The notes beneath the pieces were generated by a model. The model ran no database searches. It saw only the letters and a list, made by a program, of their open reading frames with translations, and was not told the origin of the DNA. DNA of 64,000 bases, taken from Gracilibacillus salinarum (GTDB lineage Bacteria > Bacillota > Bacilli > Bacillales > Amphibacillaceae). Location: the NCBI RefSeq assembly GCF_022919575.1, contig NZ_CP095071.1:1054001-1118000 (forward strand). Direction: 5' to 3'. This document shows, piece after piece, positions 59,194-64,000 of this stretch. A program made the position numbers and the translations under genes. The stretch's first letter is position 1, and the number at the start of each line of letters is the position of its first letter.

Positions 59194-59654
59194 ACAAACA
59201 CCTTATCACAGTTCAAAATCCTTTGATACCGCGGATTATATACTCCCTCTTTATTCTAACGAAATCTCTTGTTTCCTCTGTTTAGCTTAGGATTTCAGTT
59301 TATTCAAGAAGAATCTTTTCCCTTTTTATGGATATAGAGAACGTTTTTTGTGTAGAAGGGTGCAGTTAATAAGCCATACTTCTCTTTTGAGAAATAATGG
59401 TAATTATTGATATGATCGCACCTATATTCCCACACTACTCATGGCGACAAACCCTCCCACATCTCACAGCGTCATTGCGCATACATTCCTTCGTTCGGTC
59501 TATCCATGAAGTGGGCTCGGCGATGCTTTCTTGCAGGGTCATAGCCCGTTTGTATAAAAACTTGCCGGTTGCTCCGTGCTTCTTTTTTGGGAAATTTCAT
59601 TCAACATAAACGTCTAATTAAGCTTCACTTCGTACAGGTGACATCGTTATATCT
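59194..59654. other. 461 bp between the two transposase genes
   Basis: Contains the upstream end of the IS91-type element and the downstream end of the IS110-type element, whose non-coding tail (about 59400-59654) is long and structured, with GC-rich blocks such as GGGCTATGACCCTGCAAG and GCATCGCCGAGCCCAC on the minus strand. No plausible gene: the 70-codon plus-strand frame lacks a ribosome site. Confidence 0.55.
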
Positions 59655-60938
59655 TTAGGCTACTTGCTGTAAGCGAAAATGCGGAATATCATGCAACATC
59701 TTTTCGGGACTAAATGGCACTTTTTTCGTTCCAACTGTAAATAATATGCGAATCAACTTACAACATAGTGCTATCATGGATTGCTTTTTCTTCAACGAAT
59801 TTTCTTTCCTGGTCGTAAAATAACCATATAATGCTTTAAATGCAGGGTTATGATTAATTAAAGGCAACACGACTTTAAACAATAGGGATCGTAATTTAGG
59901 ACATCCCCTCTTCGTAATCACGGTTTGGCCTTTATATTTACCTGACGTAGCTAACTTTAAGTTTAACCCCGCTAACTTAATGATCTGTTCAGGATGAGTA
60001 TACTTGTTTAGATCCCCGGTTTCTGCTAGGAATGAGGCAACGGTTACCTCGCCTATTCCGTTTATATCGGTCATTTCTTTCACACCAGGAATCGGTCTAA
60101 TTAATTCTTTTACCATGTCCAACACTTCATTTATTTTTTGATGGAGGAGGGCATATTGATCCATCAAGGTGTGGATTTTCACCCTCGCCCTCTTTCTTCC
60201 TTCTTTAATCCCAACGGATTCACTTGATACTTCTTTTAGATGGCGGATCTTTTTCAATCCAATTCCGCGTTTCACTTCTTTGCGTATTTCTAGTAGAAGG
60301 TGTTCTTCATCCATTTTGGCTACCTCTTCAGGGAATAAACCTAGTTTTAATAGTTGAATCGATGCTTTCCCTTCCCAATTCGCAAAGACTTTCGTATATT
60401 CTGGATAAAACCGATCCAACCATTGATGAACACGCCCTTGAACAGCTTGAAGATCTTTCATTAACTGCTCATACATATTCATCCCTTCCCGAAGATCTGC
60501 ATAAATGGCTTCCGGTAAGTGAGGATCAGCGTATCGTCCATCTTGAATCAAGCGCGAAATCACTCGAGCGTCTTTTACATCATTCTTCGTTGGCGAATTA
60601 TCATCCAGCTCTTTTGACTTCTTCACGTGTGCCGGATTAACCACCACTACTTTATATTGTTTTTCCACTAACCAATAGGCGAGTGGCAGCCAATAGTGGC
60701 CGGTAGGTTCCATACCGATGATCCAATCACTTTTATTGTGCTGTCCCGCTAACTCATTTCTCCAACACTCGAATCGTTGAAAGCCTTCCAAACTATTGTC
60801 AAAGTACAGCACTTTTCCAAATTGTATGCCTCGGTAATCTTGAGCGCGAGCAACATGCCTTTCTTTGGCTATATCCACTCCAATAATTAGAGTTTGTTCA
60901 GACAGTTGTAATATCTTTTCATTTTGTTTATAATGCAT
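59655..60938 (-). CDS. IS110-family transposase (DEDD + Tnp20)
   Basis: 427 residues from ATG 60938, preceded by AAGGAGG; the frame to 60992 lacks a signal. N-terminal RuvC-like DEDD domain (LIIGVDIAKERHVAR, Asp22; GMEPTGHYWLPLAYWL; DARVISRLI), helical middle, and C-terminal Transposase_20 domain (INGIGEVTVASFLAETGD ... LAGLNLKLATSGKYKGQ) with the candidate nucleophile Ser in ATSGK. This family is guided by a bridge RNA made from its own non-coding end. Apparently intact. Confidence 0.93.
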   Translation of the reverse strand: MHYKQNEKILQLSEQTLIIGVDIAKERHVARAQDYRGIQFGKVLYFDNSLEGFQRFECWRNELAGQHNKSDWIIGMEPTGHYWLPLAYWLVEKQYKVVVVNPAHVKKSKELDDNSPTKNDVKDARVISRLIQDGRYADPHLPEAIYADLREGMNMYEQLMKDLQAVQGRVHQWLDRFYPEYTKVFANWEGKASIQLLKLGLFPEEVAKMDEEHLLLEIRKEVKRGIGLKKIRHLKEVSSESVGIKEGRKRARVKIHTLMDQYALLHQKINEVLDMVKELIRPIPGVKEMTDINGIGEVTVASFLAETGDLNKYTHPEQIIKLAGLNLKLATSGKYKGQTVITKRGCPKLRSLLFKVVLPLINHNPAFKALYGYFTTRKENSLKKKQSMIALCCKLIRILFTVGTKKVPFSPEKMLHDIPHFRLQQVA

Positions 60939-61097
60939 GATAGTCCTCCTTGGTTTATTTAAGGGTCCTTTTTGCTGATCAGCTCTGGACACCTCGTATC
61001 ATACCAAGAGGGCTTTTTTTATTCAATCCTCATTTTGCTTTATTACAGGAATGCTTTCTTTACTCATAAAAAAGTTGCGCAGAAGTACTTGATCAGA

Positions 61098-61143
61098 TAT
61101 TAAAAAGAACGACTGCTTCTAGTTTCAGCAGTCGTTCTTTTTG
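61098..61143 (-). terminator. leuS terminator
   Basis: AAAAAGAACGACTGCT/AGCAGTCGTTCTTTTT perfect 16 bp stem at the leuS stop. Confidence 0.93.
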
Positions 61144-61145
61144 TG

Positions 61146-63563
61146 TTAATTTGCAACAATATTAACTAATTTGCCAGGTACAACAATTACCTTTCTTACA
61201 GTCTTACCTTCAATTCGTTCCTTAATTGCTACGTCTTCCAATGCTTTCTGTTCAATTTCATCTTTTGATGCGTTCTTATCCACCATTATTTTCGCTCTTA
61301 CTTTCCCCATGATCTGAATGACAATTTCGACTTCGTTTTCAACTAATTTAGCTTCGTCATATGTTGGCCATTGCGCATAAGCCAACGTCTCTTGATGTCC
61401 TAACAACTGCCATAATTCTTCTGATAAATGAGGAGCAACAGGAGATAACAGTTTCACTAATCCTTCCACATAGCTACGTGGAATCTCATCAACCTTATAT
61501 GCTTCGTTGACTAAAACCATCATTTGAGAAATACCTGTATTAAAACGTAAATCCTCAAAGTTTTGTGTCACAGTTTTTACCGTTTCATGATAGAACTTTT
61601 CTAAAGCATCCGTTCTATCCACCTCTGTTATTTTATCAGAAAGCGTGTTATTGTCTGTAACAAACAAACGCCATACGCGATCTAAAAAGCGTCGGGCACC
61701 ATCTAACCCGTTTGTACTCCAGGCCACAGATGCGTCTAGTGGTCCCATAAACATTTCGTACAGTCTAAGTGTATCTGCTCCATGTGATTGGACGATTTCA
61801 TCAGGGTTTACAACATTACCTTTTGATTTACTCATCTTCTCATTGTTTTCCCCTAAAATCATACCTTGGTTATACAGCTTATGAAACGGCTCTTTCGTAG
61901 GTACTACTCCGATATCATAAAGGAATTTATGCCAGAAACGAGCATACAGCAAGTGTAATACCGCATGTTCTGCTCCACCGATGTAAACATCAACAGGCAA
62001 CCATTCTTTGAGCGTTTCATAATCTGCAAGCTGTTCAGTATTATGAGGATCGACATAACGCAAGAAATACCAGCAGCTACCAGCCCATTGCGGCATTGTA
62101 TTTGTCTCACGACGACCTTTCATCCCTGTTTCAGTATCAACCACATTAACCCACTCATCAATGTTAGCTAATGGTGATTCACCAGTTCCAGACGGTTTTA
62201 TTTCACTAGTTTTTGGTAATACAATTGGTAATTCATCTTCAGAAACTGCCGACATAGAACCATCTTCCCAATGGATAATCGGAATTGGTTCTCCCCAGTA
62301 ACGTTGACGACTAAACAACCAATCACGAAGACGGTAGGTTACTTTACGATTACCTACATTCTTATCTTCCAACCAGTCGATTGCTCTGCTAATAGCATCT
62401 TCTTTATTCAATCCATCTAAAAACCCGGAATTAATATGTTTACCATCCCCTGTGAAGGCTTCTGTTTCTACATTTCCTCCTTCTAAAACAGGAATAATAT
62501 CTAAATCAAATTTCTTAGCAAACTCAAAATCACGTTCATCGTGAGCAGGAACCGCCATAATCGCACCCGACCCATATGTCATAAGTACATAATCTGCTAC
62601 CCAAATCGGTAATTTATTGCCGTTTATTGGATTGATCGCATATGCACCCGTAAATACACCTGACTTATCCTTGGCAAGGTCCGTTCTTTCTAAATCACTC
62701 TTTGTTTTCACCTTATCGATATATCCCGTTACTTCTTGTTGTTGCTCAGCGGAGACAATTTTATCTACTAATGGGTGTTCAGGAGCGAGAACTGCATAAG
62801 TAGCACCGAATAGTGTATCAGGTCTCGTAGTAAAAACGGTAAAATCTCCTGGATAATCCGCAATTTCAAAGGTAACTTCTGCCCCTTCTGAACGGCCAAT
62901 CCAATTTCTTTGCATATCTTTAATGCTTTCCGGCCAGTCCAAGTCATCTAGGTCTTCTAAAAGACGATCTGCATAAGCGGTGATTTTCAACATCCATTGT
63001 TTCATCGGTTTTCGTTCGACAGGATGACCACCACGTTCACTTTTACCATCAATAACCTCTTCGTTAGCTAGTACAGTCCCTAGTGCCGGGCACCAGTTTA
63101 CCGGAACTTCGTCCACATAAGCTAAACCTTTTTCATACAGTTTTAAGAATATCCATTGCGTCCATTTATAGTATCCAGGATCTGTCGTATTCACTTCACG
63201 ATCCCAATCGTAGGAAAAGCCTAACTCTTGAATTTGACGGCGAAACGTTTGAATATTTTGCTCCGTAAAAACTGCCGGGTCATTCCCCGTATCCAACGCA
63301 TACTGTTCAGCAGGTAAGCCAAATGCATCCCAACCAATTGGATGCAGCACTTCAAAACCTTGCATACGTTTCATTCTTGATAAAATATCAGTCGCTGTGT
63401 AGCCTTCAGGGTGCCCAACATGTAATCCCGCCCCTGACGGATACGGAAACATATCCAGCGCATAAAACTTATCTTTATTTGATTGCGTGTTGGTCGCAAA
63501 AGTTTTATTGTTAATCCAATAATTGCGCCATTTCTCTTCTATTTTGTTATGGTCAAATGACAT
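61146..63563 (-). CDS. leuS: leucyl-tRNA synthetase
   Basis: 805 residues, as B. subtilis LeuS (804). Class I signatures: HIGH-type [12 protein letters not shown] (~48-59, after FPYPSGAGL), CP1 editing domain (~225-410, with [12 protein letters not shown]), KMSKS at [14 protein letters not shown] (~575), C-terminal anticodon and tail domains. It charges tRNA-Leu and edits norvaline and isoleucine errors. AAGGAGG precedes the ATG. Controlled by the T-box upstream. In B. subtilis leuS lies not far beyond ytfP; here the rRNA operon and transposases fill the gap. Confidence 0.97.
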   Translation of the reverse strand: MSFDHNKIEEKWRNYWINNKTFATNTQSNKDKFYALDMFPYPSGAGLHVGHPEGYTATDILSRMKRMQGFEVLHPIGWDAFGLPAEQYALDTGNDPAVFTEQNIQTFRRQIQELGFSYDWDREVNTTDPGYYKWTQWIFLKLYEKGLAYVDEVPVNWCPALGTVLANEEVIDGKSERGGHPVERKPMKQWMLKITAYADRLLEDLDDLDWPESIKDMQRNWIGRSEGAEVTFEIADYPGDFTVFTTRPDTLFGATYAVLAPEHPLVDKIVSAEQQQEVTGYIDKVKTKSDLERTDLAKDKSGVFTGAYAINPINGNKLPIWVADYVLMTYGSGAIMAVPAHDERDFEFAKKFDLDIIPVLEGGNVETEAFTGDGKHINSGFLDGLNKEDAISRAIDWLEDKNVGNRKVTYRLRDWLFSRQRYWGEPIPIIHWEDGSMSAVSEDELPIVLPKTSEIKPSGTGESPLANIDEWVNVVDTETGMKGRRETNTMPQWAGSCWYFLRYVDPHNTEQLADYETLKEWLPVDVYIGGAEHAVLHLLYARFWHKFLYDIGVVPTKEPFHKLYNQGMILGENNEKMSKSKGNVVNPDEIVQSHGADTLRLYEMFMGPLDASVAWSTNGLDGARRFLDRVWRLFVTDNNTLSDKITEVDRTDALEKFYHETVKTVTQNFEDLRFNTGISQMMVLVNEAYKVDEIPRSYVEGLVKLLSPVAPHLSEELWQLLGHQETLAYAQWPTYDEAKLVENEVEIVIQIMGKVRAKIMVDKNASKDEIEQKALEDVAIKERIEGKTVRKVIVVPGKLVNIVAN

Positions 63564-63604
63564 TTCCTACTTCCTCCTTAAACAGTTAACTAAAACGCGA
63601 TCAT

Positions 63605-63893
63605 ATGTTCTAAAACGCAAAAAAATCTCCCTTATCCCAAAATGGGACGAGAGAGATTCCCGCGGTACCACCCAACATTAGTGTTGTTAAACACTCACTT
63701 AACATCCTTAACGCGGATTACGACAAAAGCTACTATGCCTTCACTTTTGTAACATCTGAGGCGAGTTCACAAAAGAACAGGAATGGCTCGCACCTACCGC
63801 CATCTCTCTTAACCTGTTTCTTCTATTACTATTCCTCTTCATCGTTCATTCATATATATGAGTACGTTTGTTTTGTCTACTATACTTTCTGAT
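63605..63893 (-). promoter_or_regulatory. leucine T-box riboswitch of leuS
   Basis: Minus strand: stem I with AGGTGCGAGCC element, a specifier loop GAACTCGCC containing the Leu codon CUC (63765-63763), the T-box GGGTGGTACCGCG (about 63676-63664), and terminator CTCTCGTCCCATTTTGGGATAAGGGAG before a T-run (described here by ends only). Uncharged tRNA-Leu should promote leuS read-through. Confidence 0.93.
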
Positions 63894-63922
63894 AGTTTAA
63901 AGAAATGTCTGAAATTTGTCAA
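63894..63922 (-). promoter_or_regulatory. SigA promoter of leuS
   Basis: Minus strand TTGACA (63922-63917), 17 bp, TAAACT (63899-63894), just upstream of the T-box leader. Confidence 0.8.
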
Positions 63923-64000
63923 GAAAGTCTCGCTCACACATCTTTATCATCATAATATTGAATGTCTAATCAGATCAAAAAACTTCTACTGTGTCTGCAC

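Overview
The window is low-GC chromosomal DNA of a Bacillaceae-type Firmicute. The evidence is gene order: ezrA, rpsD, tyrS, acuABC, motPS, ccpA, aroA, ytxGHJ, murC, sftA, ytpRQP, trmB, ytgP/ytfP and leuS follow largely the Bacillus subtilis arrangement. T-box leaders, strong AGGAGG ribosome sites and SigA/SigB-type promoters fit. The Na+-type MotPS stator and the overall protein flavour suggest a halophilic or alkaliphilic genus such as Gracilibacillus or a relative; the genus is inference.

Layout. 1-3.6 kb: housekeeping (ezrA, free-Met-sulfoxide reductase, rpsD with its leader). 3.9-13.6 kb: a carbohydrate-use locus (GH3 beta-glucosidase, sugar ABC importer without its own ATPase, LacI regulator broken by a frameshift, esterase, sulfatase). 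It is controlled by two GAAACGTTTC operators and a consensus cre site, and lies between rpsD and tyrS, which are neighbours in B. subtilis. 14.4-18.7 kb: AGCS symporter, SRPBCC protein, tyrS with T-box. 18.8-32 kb: class A PBP, acuABC, motPS, ccpA, mscL, aroA and a large FtsA-like actin-fold protein. 32.2-52.3 kb: envelope, redox and RNA housekeeping genes, mostly on the minus strand. 52.5-57.6 kb: a complete rRNA operon (16S-23S-5S, minus strand, tandem promoters). 57.7-61 kb: two transposases of different families (IS91-like HUH and IS110-like DEDD) stacked upstream of the rRNA promoters. 61.1-64 kb: leuS with T-box.

The gaps between genes carry at least three families of dispersed, non-coding, hairpin-rich repeats. 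Family A is a 0.23-0.6 kb element with inverted ends (about 13.66, 16.54, 28.33 and 39.56 kb, plus remnants). Family B is a ~160 bp folded unit (39.3 and 43.3 kb). Family C is a 70 nt hairpin (32.06 kb, half copies at 3.77 and 28.28 kb). These repeats, the regulated glycan locus, the FtsA-like protein with a repeat-like C-terminal half, and the possible guide-RNA region of the IS110-like element are the most unusual content. I saw no CRISPR array, prophage, tRNA gene or defence system.
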